A stretch of DNA of 45,951 nt from Actinomadura formosensis NBRC 14204. GTDB lineage: Bacteria > Actinomycetota > Actinomycetes > Streptosporangiales > Streptosporangiaceae. Below, one piece after another: positions 1 through 8,023 of the stretch. Below the pieces are notes generated by a model. That model worked only from the letters and a program-made list of their open reading frames with translations. It did no database searches and was not told the DNA's origin. The stretch covers positions 1 to 45,951 of the forward strand of contig NZ_BCQQ01000045.1 in assembly GCF_001552155.1 (NCBI RefSeq), written 5' to 3'. Position 1 is the first letter of the stretch. Each line of letters begins with the position of its first letter. Both the position numbers and the translations under genes were made by a program.

Positions 1-2086
1 TAAGTGAAGGGAAGGCCGTCCATGTTGGGTCGCCGGCAGGGAGGAAGGCGTCCTGCCATTCGCGGCTGCAGCGCAGCCAACGTGGATCTGTCGTTTTCAG
101 CCCCTCCAGTGCGGAGCGCTTCTCCTCGCGCGTTCCGGTCAATTCGAGATACCGGACGTCGGCTGCTTCCTCCTCATCGGAACAGGCGGCGTTAGCGAAG
201 ATGAGGACGCTGAGTTGCCGGCCCACATCGGGTCCGAAGATGCGAGTGGGCATCGGTGGACGGTTGCCCTCGGGGGTGAGTTCGATGACCCAGCCCACCT
301 TGCACTTGCGTCGCAGATACTCACGCAGACCGCTGAAGGCGCGGCCTCTGGTCACGCTGGACGGGACGATGAAGGCGACTATGCCCGCCGGCATGCGCTG
401 CTCGGCCTCGAACACCTTCCAGGTCGCCCAGCGCAGGAAGTACCAGGGCGTGCCGTGCAGGTCGGACTCGTAGCGGCCGAGACCGTCGGCTCTGAACTCG
501 TCGATGGAAGGGCGCTTGGAGACGGACCGGGACCCAGATGCTCCCCGCCGCGGATGTTCGATCCATGGGGCGCGGCCCTTCGCGTTTTCCACGTGCGGTG
601 GATTGCCGATGACCACCATCACCGGAACCTTGAGCTTGATGTCGTTCGCCTCGTCGCGCGCTTCCTCCATCACCCGGTAGGGGGCGCCCAGCTTTCGCTG
701 CACGTGGTTCGGGTCGGCCAGCGCATCGGTGAGGAATCGCCGCGCCTTGGGGGGTGTCTCCACCTGGAACCGGGTCTTGAAGGAGCCGTGGATGCGAAGT
801 TCGGCGACCGCATACGGGGCGACCTGGATCTCGAACCCGATGAGCCTTTTCGAGACCAGGTCATGGACGAAGTCCTCGCGTGTCCCGGGACCGAGCTTGT
901 CGCCGACGCGGTCGGCCACGGCGCTGATGATCTCGACGAGGAAGGTCCCGGTGCCCATCGCGGGATCCACGATCACGACGTCGTCGTCGGCGAAGCCCCA
1001 CTCCTTGCCGAGATGTTCTTGCAGTACCTCGTCGACAAATCTGACTATATGGCGGGCGACGTCAATAGGGGTGTAGTAGGAGCCGGTGTCCTTGCGCAGC
1101 ACGGGGTCGTAGGTCGCGAGGAAGCGTTCGTACAGGTAGGCGTAGGCGTCCGCCGGGCTGACGTCGAGATCATGGAGGCGGGCGACGTTGATGACACGGC
1201 GCAGGGTCTCGATCGTGTCCAGTTCATCGTCCACGCCGCTGGTGAGCACGGCGAACGCCTGCCCCATCAGCAGGTGCCGCTTCCCCAGTTTCTGGGCGAT
1301 CTCGTGGTAGGTCTCGCCGAGGAGGTCGATGCCGTCGACACGGGCCAGGAGCAACGCGAACGTGATCGTTTGTGCGAACGCGTCGGCGAACCGTTCGTTG
1401 TCGAGACCGGGGAAGAGCAGGTCCCGCCAGTCGTCGGCGAGCAATGCCAGCCGCATCTGCGACCGCTTCTTCAGCGGGTCGGTGATCGCGGCGTGGACCT
1501 CCTCCTTCAACAGTCCGCACAGGCCCCCGATGATTTTCACCAGCGAGGTCAGCGTTTGCGGGGACTCCGGCTCCCAGAGCAGGAAGCGCCGAAGGACGCC
1601 GACCAGTTCGGTGACGGCATGCTCCGAGGGGCGGCGCAGGTCAGAGATCGTGTTGGCGAGCCTGACGATCGACGAGATCCGCTCGCCGTACGAGTACTGC
1701 GCCCACGTTACGCCGTCGGTATAGACCACGTTCGGGAGCGAGCAGAGCTTGCTCCACTGTTCCTGGTCGCCTTTCGTCGGGCGCCACTCCGCCGCTCCGG
1801 GGACACCCTTGCCAGGCTTTTTCAACTCGACGTAGCCGACTCGTACTTGCCCGATGTTCACGGCGTAGTCCGGCCGCGCGCGGAGTGGGCCGAGCCTCAC
1901 CTCGCCATAGGGAACGGCCTCTACGCCGATGAGGGAACCGAGTTTCCGCAGGAGTATCTCTAGCGGCCCTCGTAGCTGGTCCTCCTCTGCTCCTCCCAGC
2001 CCCCGTTTCTGGGATACCGTCCGGCCGAACTCTGCCACGATCGCCTGTGCGGCGGCCCTGGTCTCGGGCTTGGAGGACCGTGTCAC
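1..2086 (-). CDS. Single-chain restriction-modification enzyme (N6-adenine DNA methyltransferase with N-terminal nuclease-like domain), C-terminus cut by window edge
   Basis: The minus-strand frame is open from 2116 to the left edge, so the protein is truncated and the C-terminus lies outside. I place the start at the GTG ending at 2086, five bases after a GGAGG; an alternative GTG ends at 2092. Near residues 60-85 the stretch RPDYAV...GYVELKKPGKG has the D...ExK layout of a PD-(D/E)xK nuclease. In the middle comes GSYYTP and then motif I, VDPAMGTGTFLVEI, typical of N6-adenine methylases. The catalytic motif IV reads VVIGNPPH rather than the usual NPPY. A later stretch (SSVTRGRAFSGLREYL) resembles the C-terminal part of type ISP/IIG enzymes. 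The likely role is DNA modification plus cleavage by one polypeptide (type IIG or ISP-like). Whether it has a helicase or separate specificity subunit cannot be seen. The motifs make the methylase assignment firm; the nuclease is inferred. Confidence 0.8.
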   Translation of the reverse strand, partial: MTRSSKPETRAAAQAIVAEFGRTVSQKRGLGGAEEDQLRGPLEILLRKLGSLIGVEAVPYGEVRLGPLRARPDYAVNIGQVRVGYVELKKPGKGVPGAAEWRPTKGDQEQWSKLCSLPNVVYTDGVTWAQYSYGERISSIVRLANTISDLRRPSEHAVTELVGVLRRFLLWEPESPQTLTSLVKIIGGLCGLLKEEVHAAITDPLKKRSQMRLALLADDWRDLLFPGLDNERFADAFAQTITFALLLARVDGIDLLGETYHEIAQKLGKRHLLMGQAFAVLTSGVDDELDTIETLRRVINVARLHDLDVSPADAYAYLYERFLATYDPVLRKDTGSYYTPIDVARHIVRFVDEVLQEHLGKEWGFADDDVVIVDPAMGTGTFLVEIISAVADRVGDKLGPGTREDFVHDLVSKRLIGFEIQVAPYAVAELRIHGSFKTRFQVETPPKARRFLTDALADPNHVQRKLGAPYRVMEEARDEANDIKLKVPVMVVIGNPPHVENAKGRAPWIEHPRRGASGSRSVSKRPSIDEFRADGLGRYESDLHGTPWYFLRWATWKVFEAEQRMPAGIVAFIVPSSVTRGRAFSGLREYLRRKCKVGWVIELTPEGNRPPMPTRIFGPDVGRQLSVLIFANAACSDEEEAADVRYLELTGTREEKRSALEGLKTTDPRWLRCSREWQDAFLPAGDPTWTAFPSL

Positions 2087-2586
2087 GCCCACCTCCAGAG
2101 AAGAGCGGCACCGCCCTCACCGTGAGCGCTGTTTCGGACTTCATCAAGTCGCTGGAGGGTCGCATCTGCACTGTTGGCCACATCCGGCTCAGCCCGTCAC
2201 GCCGGACATACCTCGCTGAGCCGCGAAACGTGTCCGGAGTTTTCATACGTGCTGATCAAGGAGGGGGCCTATCGCAACGGGCCCGTGCGGCTTTGAGCCG
2301 CATCCAGCCGATGAAACCCGGATTACCGGGCGCCGTGCGGTCGTCTGGACCGTGACCCGCGTCGAGCACTGGCATTTGCCGAGCGCATGAAATGCCGCCC
2401 GGAGGTGACCATTTCATCGCGAGGCCTTGACGCGGTGCGGGTGCCACCGCCGCCCGCGGAGGGAACGTACGCGGTGACAGCACACGCAGGAAGCGCACGC
2501 CGCCGTGCGCGACGGTGACGGCAGGACGTCGCGCTCCCGGAACACGGGTGCCCGCTTCCGGTTCGGCCCGCTGGGGGAGAGAGATC
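2087..2586. promoter_or_regulatory. Divergent intergenic region with one inverted repeat
   Basis: This 500-bp stretch separates two divergently oriented genes and must hold both promoters. I see no convincing coding signal. The only clear structure is a perfect 8-bp inverted repeat, ATGAAATG at 2387-2394 and CATTTCAT at 2410-2417, with a 15-bp spacer. It could be an operator for the sulfatase gene. No clear -35/-10 pair was found. Confidence 0.35.
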
Positions 2587-4941
2587 ATGGCGAAGGGCTT
2601 CAAGGGCAGGATCGCTCTGGACATCCGGGATTCGGAGCCGGACTGGGAGCCGTTCCTGTCGCCGTGGGCCCCGAAGGGCTCCCCGAACGTGCTGGTGATC
2701 GTGTGGGACGACGTCGGGTACGGGACGATGGACTGCTACGGCGGGCCGGTGAAGACGCCGACGATGACCCGGATCGCGAATCTCGGCGTGCGGTACTCCA
2801 ATTTCCACACCACCGCGCTGTGCTCGCCGACCAGGGCGTCACTGCTGAACGGGCGGAACGCGACATCGAACGGGATGGCCACGGTCGCCGAGTTCAGCGC
2901 CGGGTTCCCCGGGATCTCCACCCGCATCCCGGCGGGGAACGGGTTCATCTCCGAAGTCCTCGCCGAACGCGGCTACAACACCTACTGCGTCGGCAAATGG
3001 CACCTCACTCCCGGGTGGGAGACCGGCATGGCCGCGTACAAGGGGCGCTGGCCTCTCGGGTGCGGGTTCGAGCGGTTCTACGGCTTCCTCAACGGCGAAT
3101 CGAGCTCCTGGTACCCGAGCCTGGTCCACGACAATCATCAGGTCGCCACGCCGGGGACGCCCGAGGAGGGGTACCACATAGCCAAGGACCTGTCCGACAA
3201 GGCCATCCAGTTCATCCGGGACGCCAAGGCCGTCGATCCGGACAAGCCGTTCTTCATGTACCTGGCGCTCGACGCGGCCCACGCGCCGCACCATGTCTTC
3301 AAGGAATGGGCCGACCGGTACAAGGGGGTGTTCGACCAGGGCTACGAGGCGATCCGGCCCGAGATCCTGCGCCGCCAGAAGGAGCTCGGCCTGCTGCCCG
3401 AGGACACCGAGCTCTCCCCGATCAACCCGCACGGCGAGCCGCAGGCCACCGGACCGGACGGGCAGCCGTGGCCGGTGCTCGACACGGTCCGGCCGTGGGA
3501 CTCGCTCAGCGCCGGCGAGCGGCGGCTGTTCGCCCGGATGGCCGAGGTCTTCGCCGGCTACGTCTCCTACTCCGACGACCAGCTCGGCCGGGTGATCGAC
3601 TTCCTGGAGTCGGCCGGCGAGCTCGACAACACGATCATCGTGGCCGTCTCCGACAACGGCGGAAGCGGCGAGGGCGGCCCGGACGGGACGTTCAACGAGT
3701 GGCGCTTCTTCAACGGCCTGCCCACCCCCGCCGAACTGTCCCTGGAGCACATCGACGAACTCGGCGGCCCCTCCTCCTACAACCACTACAACACCGGATG
3801 GGCGTGGGCGTTCGACACCCCGTTCCCGTACTGGAAGCGCTGGGCCGGCTACGAGGGCGGTGTGGCCGACATGTGCCTGGTCGCCTGGCCCGGCAGGATC
3901 AAGGCCCGGGGCGAGGTGCGTCACCAGTACGTCCACGCCGTCGACGTGGCCCCGACGCTCTATGACCTGCTGGGCGTCCAGCCGCCCGAAGTGCTCGGCG
4001 GGCGCCCGCAGAACCCGATCGAGGGCGAGAGCTTCGCGGCCTCCATCACCGACCCGTCGGCGCCGGGGAAGCGGACCCAGTTCTACACGATGCTGGGCCA
4101 GCGCGCGATCTACCACGACGGGTGGCTGGCCTGCACCGTCCACCCCCCGCTGAGCGGCTGGGGCAGGTTCGAGGACGACGAGTGGGAGATCTACGACCTC
4201 TCCCGGGACCGCGCCCAGTCCAAGAACCTGGCCGACCGGGAGCCCGGCCGGCTCGAGCGGATGAAGAGCCTGTGGTACTACTACGCGGGCAACTACAGCG
4301 GGCTGCCGCTGGACGACCGCACCGCGCTGGAGCAGACCCTCGCCGAGCGCCCGCAGGGCACCCCGGCCCGGGACCGCTACATCTACTACCCCGACTGCGC
4401 GCCGGTGCCCGAGCAGTCCGGCGTCATGACCAACGGCCGGTCGTACACCATCGTCGCCGGGGTCGACGTCCACTCGGACGACGTCGAGGGCGTCCTGTTC
4501 GCCCATGGCGGCGTCTCCGGCGGGCACAGCCTCTACATCAAGGACGGCCGCCTGCACTACGCCTACAACTGGGTGGGCAGCCGCCTGCAGCTCGTGGCCG
4601 CCGACCTGTCCCTTGAGCGGGGCAGGCACACGTTCACGGCCGAGTTCAGGGCCGAGGAACGCAGCACCGACCCCGAGATGCCCGGCACCACGGGATCCCT
4701 CACCCTGTACGTGAACGAGCAGCGGGTGGCCGGCGCCCGCATCATCACCCAGCCCAGCTACTTCTGCCCCGTCGGAGACGGGATCTGCGTGGGCCGCGAC
4801 GACGGCTCGCCCGTCACCCCCGGCTACCGGCCGCCGTTCCGGTTCACCGGAGGCGCCATCGACCGGGTCGCCGTCGACGTCTCCGGCGACCGCTTCATCG
4901 ACCACGAGGCCGAGGTGCGCGGCTGGCTGATGGTCGACTGA
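2587..4941 (+). CDS. Arylsulfatase (formylglycine-dependent, S1 family)
   Basis: The product is 784 residues. I chose the ATG at 2587 because GGGGGAGAGAG lies just upstream; an in-frame ATG at 2515 lacks this. The protein starts the sulfatase fold at about residue 35 (PNVLVIVWDDVGYG, with the metal-binding aspartates). It carries the CxPxR signature as ALCSPTRASLL, with Cys79 the residue converted to formylglycine, followed by GKWHL and DNGGSGEGG metal/substrate-site motifs. The last 150 or so residues look like a beta-sandwich module. It should hydrolyse sulfate esters, and it needs a formylglycine-generating enzyme encoded elsewhere. No signal peptide is visible at the chosen start, so it may act in the cytoplasm. 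It is separated from the biosynthetic cluster by other genes and lacks the cluster promoter element, so I treat it as flanking. Confidence 0.9.
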   Translation: MAKGFKGRIALDIRDSEPDWEPFLSPWAPKGSPNVLVIVWDDVGYGTMDCYGGPVKTPTMTRIANLGVRYSNFHTTALCSPTRASLLNGRNATSNGMATVAEFSAGFPGISTRIPAGNGFISEVLAERGYNTYCVGKWHLTPGWETGMAAYKGRWPLGCGFERFYGFLNGESSSWYPSLVHDNHQVATPGTPEEGYHIAKDLSDKAIQFIRDAKAVDPDKPFFMYLALDAAHAPHHVFKEWADRYKGVFDQGYEAIRPEILRRQKELGLLPEDTELSPINPHGEPQATGPDGQPWPVLDTVRPWDSLSAGERRLFARMAEVFAGYVSYSDDQLGRVIDFLESAGELDNTIIVAVSDNGGSGEGGPDGTFNEWRFFNGLPTPAELSLEHIDELGGPSSYNHYNTGWAWAFDTPFPYWKRWAGYEGGVADMCLVAWPGRIKARGEVRHQYVHAVDVAPTLYDLLGVQPPEVLGGRPQNPIEGESFAASITDPSAPGKRTQFYTMLGQRAIYHDGWLACTVHPPLSGWGRFEDDEWEIYDLSRDRAQSKNLADREPGRLERMKSLWYYYAGNYSGLPLDDRTALEQTLAERPQGTPARDRYIYYPDCAPVPEQSGVMTNGRSYTIVAGVDVHSDDVEGVLFAHGGVSGGHSLYIKDGRLHYAYNWVGSRLQLVAADLSLERGRHTFTAEFRAEERSTDPEMPGTTGSLTLYVNEQRVAGARIITQPSYFCPVGDGICVGRDDGSPVTPGYRPPFRFTGGAIDRVAVDVSGDRFIDHEAEVRGWLMVD

Positions 4942-5067
4942 CCGCCTGCCGGCGATCGGCGTCCGCCCGGGCAAGGGGTCATTCGCTCGACCGCACCGCC
5001 GTGGCAGCCCGGGGGCTGAAGCATCGCTCCTGGCCGAAGCGGTACGGCACCGACCCGTCGTCCGATG

Positions 5068-5757
5068 TCACTGAGCGGCCAGCCATTCCTCTACGCCGCG
5101 TTGGTCGACGCCCAGACGACGGAGGACCTGCGCGCCGACGCCGTGTTGCTCGGCAAGGACTCCGAGCAGGATGTGCTCCGTTCCGACGTAGTCGTGACCG
5201 AGCCGTTGCGCCTCCCGCACACTCAGTTCGATGGCCCTCGTGCCTCGCGGGGTGTAAGGGAATTCTCCCGACAGGTCGTCAGACCGCGGCCCGAAGACCT
5301 CACTCATCGCCGCGCGCAGCCGTTCCGGCGTGGTCTTCTCGGCGAGGGCCTTCGCCGCCAGGCCCTGTGGCTGGCTCAGCAGGGCGAGAACGATGTGCTC
5401 GGTACCCACGTAGTTGTGCCCGGCGGCGCGCGCCTCGTCCTGGCAGGCGACCAGGATCGCCTGCGCACGGGGAGTCCACCGATCGTGGGCCCGCGCGAGT
5501 GCGGCCACGTCCGCGGGCTTGGTGACGAACCGCTTCTGGGCGGCCTGTCTGGTCATTCCCATCGTTCTGCCGATCTCGGCCCAGGTCGCCCCGGCGTTGT
5601 GCGCCGCGTTCACGAAATGCCCGACGAGCTGATCGGAGACGTCGTCGAGCATCCCGGACATGGCTATCGCGTCGGAGAGGTGCACGAGCGCGCCGCCATC
5701 CGGGTGAGACGCGGTCACGCGGTTTATCAGGTCATCGAGTCGCACTGGTTCTTCCAT
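5068..5757 (-). CDS. Small HTH plus Clp-N (ClpR) domain protein
   Basis: The product is 229 residues, starting at the ATG ending at 5757 (MEEPVRLDDL). An upstream in-frame ATG at 5829 would add 24 unlike residues and run into the adjoining repeat. Residues about 55-80 (ATWAEIGRTMGMTRQAAQKRF) form a helix-turn-helix of the sigma-region-4 kind. Two Clp-N repeats follow, each with the hallmark GHxYVGTEHI(V/L)L: NYVGTEHIVLALL and DYVGTEHILLGVL. There is no ATPase module, so this is not a ClpC chaperone. Such short HTH/Clp-N proteins are common in actinomycetes and are thought to be regulators or adaptors. It is convergent with the sulfatase and transcribed away from the XRE regulator. A role in the cluster is not indicated. 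Confidence 0.8.
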   Translation of the reverse strand: MEEPVRLDDLINRVTASHPDGGALVHLSDAIAMSGMLDDVSDQLVGHFVNAAHNAGATWAEIGRTMGMTRQAAQKRFVTKPADVAALARAHDRWTPRAQAILVACQDEARAAGHNYVGTEHIVLALLSQPQGLAAKALAEKTTPERLRAAMSEVFGPRSDDLSGEFPYTPRGTRAIELSVREAQRLGHDYVGTEHILLGVLAEQHGVGAQVLRRLGVDQRGVEEWLAAQ

Positions 5758-5817
5758 GCTGTCAACCTGAAAATGACAGATATGAGGTGATATGACCGTG
5801 GCCCGGCCCAGAGCCCC

Positions 5818-5908
5818 GCACCGCGACATCGAAGTTCTGTGTCATGGCAACCATGATCGGTTCCTTCGGCGGGAGAGGCCACTAAACTTGCGAGAATGGC
5901 AAACACGG
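5818..5908. repeat. Left copy of a 91-bp imperfect direct repeat (regulator/oxidoreductase promoter segment)
   Basis: This segment aligns with 37954-38045 in the same orientation with roughly nine mismatches. It contains the first codons of a minus-strand gene (MTQNFDVAV, reading left from 5845), a shared intergenic region, and the first codons of the XRE gene (MANT). The minus-strand gene stops resembling its full-length partner (MTQKFDVAVLGGG at 37981) after about nine codons. So the left copy keeps the complete XRE regulator and only a stub of the oxidoreductase. The right copy is the mirror case. Confidence 0.75.
5849..5862. promoter_or_regulatory. Candidate operator AACC-N6-GGTT between stub and XRE gene
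   Basis: AACCATGATCGGTT has inverted AACC/GGTT arms. It is kept at 37985-37998 as AACCACGATCGGTT, although the surroundings differ by about 10 percent. Its place between divergent starts suggests a binding site for the XRE-cupin protein itself. This is inference from position and symmetry. Confidence 0.4.
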
Positions 5909-6471
5909 ACGAGGTGCTGGCCATGGTCGGGCCGCGGCTGCGCGCGATCCGTAGGCAACGTGGGACGACCCTTGCCGACGTGGCGGCCGAGACGGGTATC
6001 TCGGTGTCCACGCTGTCGCGGCTGGAGGCCGGTCGCCGCCGTCCCACGCTGGAGCTTCTGTTGCCGCTGGCGCAGGCGTACGGTGTGCAGATCGATGAGC
6101 TGATCGGTGCGCCGCCGACCGGTGATCCGCGTATCCACCTGCGTCCGGTGCAGCACAAGGGCATGACGTTCATCCCGCTGACCCGCCAGGTCGGGGGCGT
6201 GCAGGCGCACAAGGTGATCATTCCGCCGCAACGCCGCACACCCGAGCAGAAGACCCACGAGGGTTACGAGTGGATGTACGTGCTCCGGGGCCGTCTCCGG
6301 CTGCTCCTGGGCGACCAGGAGCTGGTGCTGACCGAGGGTGAGGCGGCCGAGTTCGACACCCGGGTGCCGCACTGGTTCGACAGCGCCGATCCCACCCCGG
6401 TCGAGGTGCTCATCCTGTTCGGTCATCAGGGCGAACGCGTCCACCTCCGCGCGCGCTCCGTACCGCGATAA
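5896..6471 (+). CDS. XRE-family transcriptional regulator with C-terminal cupin domain
   Basis: The product is 191 residues. Residues 10-65 are a Cro/C1-type HTH (LADVAAETGISVSTLSRLEAG, then DELIG), and residues about 110-180 form a cupin barrel (THEGYEWMYVLRGRLRLLLG and the later RVPHWFDS). Proteins of this build usually sense a small ligand or metal through the cupin and repress a neighbouring divergent gene. In many actinomycetes the divergent partner is a thioredoxin-reductase-like oxidoreductase. Here that partner survives only as a stub to the left, while a full-length oxidoreductase with the same promoter sits at 37981. The protein may therefore act on the distant operon at 33.7-38.0 kb. 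Function in the cluster is inferred. Confidence 0.85.
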   Translation: MANTDEVLAMVGPRLRAIRRQRGTTLADVAAETGISVSTLSRLEAGRRRPTLELLLPLAQAYGVQIDELIGAPPTGDPRIHLRPVQHKGMTFIPLTRQVGGVQAHKVIIPPQRRTPEQKTHEGYEWMYVLRGRLRLLLGDQELVLTEGEAAEFDTRVPHWFDSADPTPVEVLILFGHQGERVHLRARSVPR

Positions 6472-6510
6472 CGGCCGGCCACGCCGGCGGATCGGGTGAA
6501 CGTCGGCGCG

Positions 6511-6606
6511 CGCCATCGTCCGCACTTTCGTGTGGCATATGGTCCGCACCCCCGGGGCTTGTCCACAACGGTGTGGTCTCGGAACGTGATTCGTGGGTCT
6601 GGTATC
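6511..6606 (+). promoter_or_regulatory. Cluster promoter element, copy A
   Basis: GTCCGCAC begins at 6518 and recurs at 6542, with GTCCACAA at 6561, giving offsets of 0, 24 and 43. The first half-site is part of the inverted repeat CCGCAC-TTTC-GTGTGG. Downstream, GGAAC (6581) and TATCG (6603) are 17 bases apart and are shared with copy C. The core lies about 130 bases before the desulfurase start at 6661, on the same strand. It is the probable operator and promoter of that operon. Confidence 0.75.
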
Positions 6607-6660
6607 GCTAATTCTTGAGATGTTTGTGAACGCCATCTTTTCTCTCAGTTAGGTGCGCTG

Positions 6661-7950
6661 ATGACAGCTGAGCAGACCTCGTCCGGGCTCTCCCGCGACG
6701 TACGGGCCGACTTCCCGATTCTCGCAACGGATCTCGACGGCAAGCCGCCCGTATATCTGGACAACGCCGCGACGACGCAGATGCCGCGTCAGGTGCTGGA
6801 CGCCATGTACGACTACTACAGCAACGACAACAGCAATGTCGGACGTGGTGTCCACACGCTCGGCATGCGGGCGACGGATCGTTTCATGCGGTCACGCGAG
6901 CGCGTCCGTGCCTTCCTGAACGCCGCCCAGGCGAGTGAGATCGTGTTCACCAAGAGCGCGACCGAGTCGGTGAACCTGGTGGCGCAGAGCTTCGGGCGCC
7001 AGGTCGTGTCGGACGGCGACGAAGTCCTGATCAGTGGGCTTGAGCACCACTCCAACCTGCTCCCGTGGCGGCGGCTGTGCGAGCAGACCGGGGCCGCTCT
7101 GAAGGTCGCGGCCGTCGACGAGCACGGCGAGCCGTCCCTGGACTCCTTCCGCGCGCAGATCACCGAACGGACGCGGCTGATCGCGGTGGCCCACGTCTCC
7201 AACGTCCAGGGCACCGTGAACCCCGTACGCGACATCACCGCGGCGGCGCACGACCACGGCATCTTCGTGGTCGTGGACGGCGCCCAGGCCGTCGCGCACC
7301 GGAGCGTGGACGTGCGGGACATCGGCGCCGACTTCTACTGCTTCTCGGCGCACAAGATGTACGGCCCGCATGGCACCGGGGTGCTGTACGGCAAGGCCGA
7401 GCACTTCGAGCGGATGGAGCCGGTGCTCCTCGGCGGCGGCATGGCGCCGATCGCCTCGTACGACGGCCCGCTCATCTCCATGCCGCCACTGCGGTTCGAG
7501 GCGGGCTCGCCCAACATCGCCGGCATGGTGGGCACCGCGGCGGCGATGGACTATCTCGACGGCCTCGGCCGGGACGCGGTCCACGAGCACGACGCGGCGC
7601 TGGCCGCGCGCGCCGCCGAGGGGCTGCGCGCCCTGGGCGGCGTCACCGTGTACGGGGCCCAGGCGCCGCGGGGCGGCATCCTCTCCTTCAACGTGGACGG
7701 CGTGCATCCGCATGACGTCGGCGGCCATCTGAACACCTTCGGCATCGCCACCCGTACCGGCGTGCACTGCGCGTCTCCCTTCATGGACGGCCTCGGGCTC
7801 GTCGGATCCGTACGTGCCTCGTTCGGTGTGTACAACACGATGGACGAGGTCGAGCTGCTCATCGAGTCGGTGAAGACGTCGGAGAAGGGCTTCTGGTCGA
7901 CGAACCACCCGAACGAGCGATTCCTGCCCCCCGGCCGAGACAGCGGCTGA
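6661..7950 (+). CDS. PLP-dependent cysteine desulfurase / SufS-like class V aminotransferase
   Basis: The product is 429 residues, the usual length for SufS-type enzymes. Signature features are VYLDNAATTQMP near residue 30, EHHSNLLPW, the PLP-binding aspartate region VVDGAQAVAH, the Schiff-base lysine in FSAHKMYGP (Lys232) and the loop cysteine in TGVHCASPF (Cys370). The family removes sulfur (or selenium) from cysteine as an enzyme-bound persulfide. No suf or isc genes lie nearby. Its own upstream copy of the cluster promoter element ties it to the pathway rather than to iron-sulfur assembly. Possible roles are supplying sulfur for a C-S bond or C-S lyase chemistry on a cysteine-derived intermediate. 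The start ATG directly follows a short AGGTGCG stretch. The enzyme class is firm; the pathway role is inferred. Confidence 0.85.
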   Translation: MTAEQTSSGLSRDVRADFPILATDLDGKPPVYLDNAATTQMPRQVLDAMYDYYSNDNSNVGRGVHTLGMRATDRFMRSRERVRAFLNAAQASEIVFTKSATESVNLVAQSFGRQVVSDGDEVLISGLEHHSNLLPWRRLCEQTGAALKVAAVDEHGEPSLDSFRAQITERTRLIAVAHVSNVQGTVNPVRDITAAAHDHGIFVVVDGAQAVAHRSVDVRDIGADFYCFSAHKMYGPHGTGVLYGKAEHFERMEPVLLGGGMAPIASYDGPLISMPPLRFEAGSPNIAGMVGTAAAMDYLDGLGRDAVHEHDAALAARAAEGLRALGGVTVYGAQAPRGGILSFNVDGVHPHDVGGHLNTFGIATRTGVHCASPFMDGLGLVGSVRASFGVYNTMDEVELLIESVKTSEKGFWSTNHPNERFLPPGRDSG

Positions 7951-8023
7951 CCTATCGGAACGCCTCGGAAGCCTGGGGATGGCGAGGGGTGCCCTTCACC
8001 ACACATCACCAAGGAGAACCGTC

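Noticed and set aside
215..1963. A 582-codon plus-strand frame at the left end
   Set aside because: It mirrors the methylase gene codon for codon. The minus strand carries the GNPPH and PAMGTGTF motifs, so the plus frame is a shadow.
2839..4974. A 711-codon minus-strand frame opposite the sulfatase
   Set aside because: Shadow frame; the plus strand has the CSPTR sulfatase signature and a ribosome-binding site.
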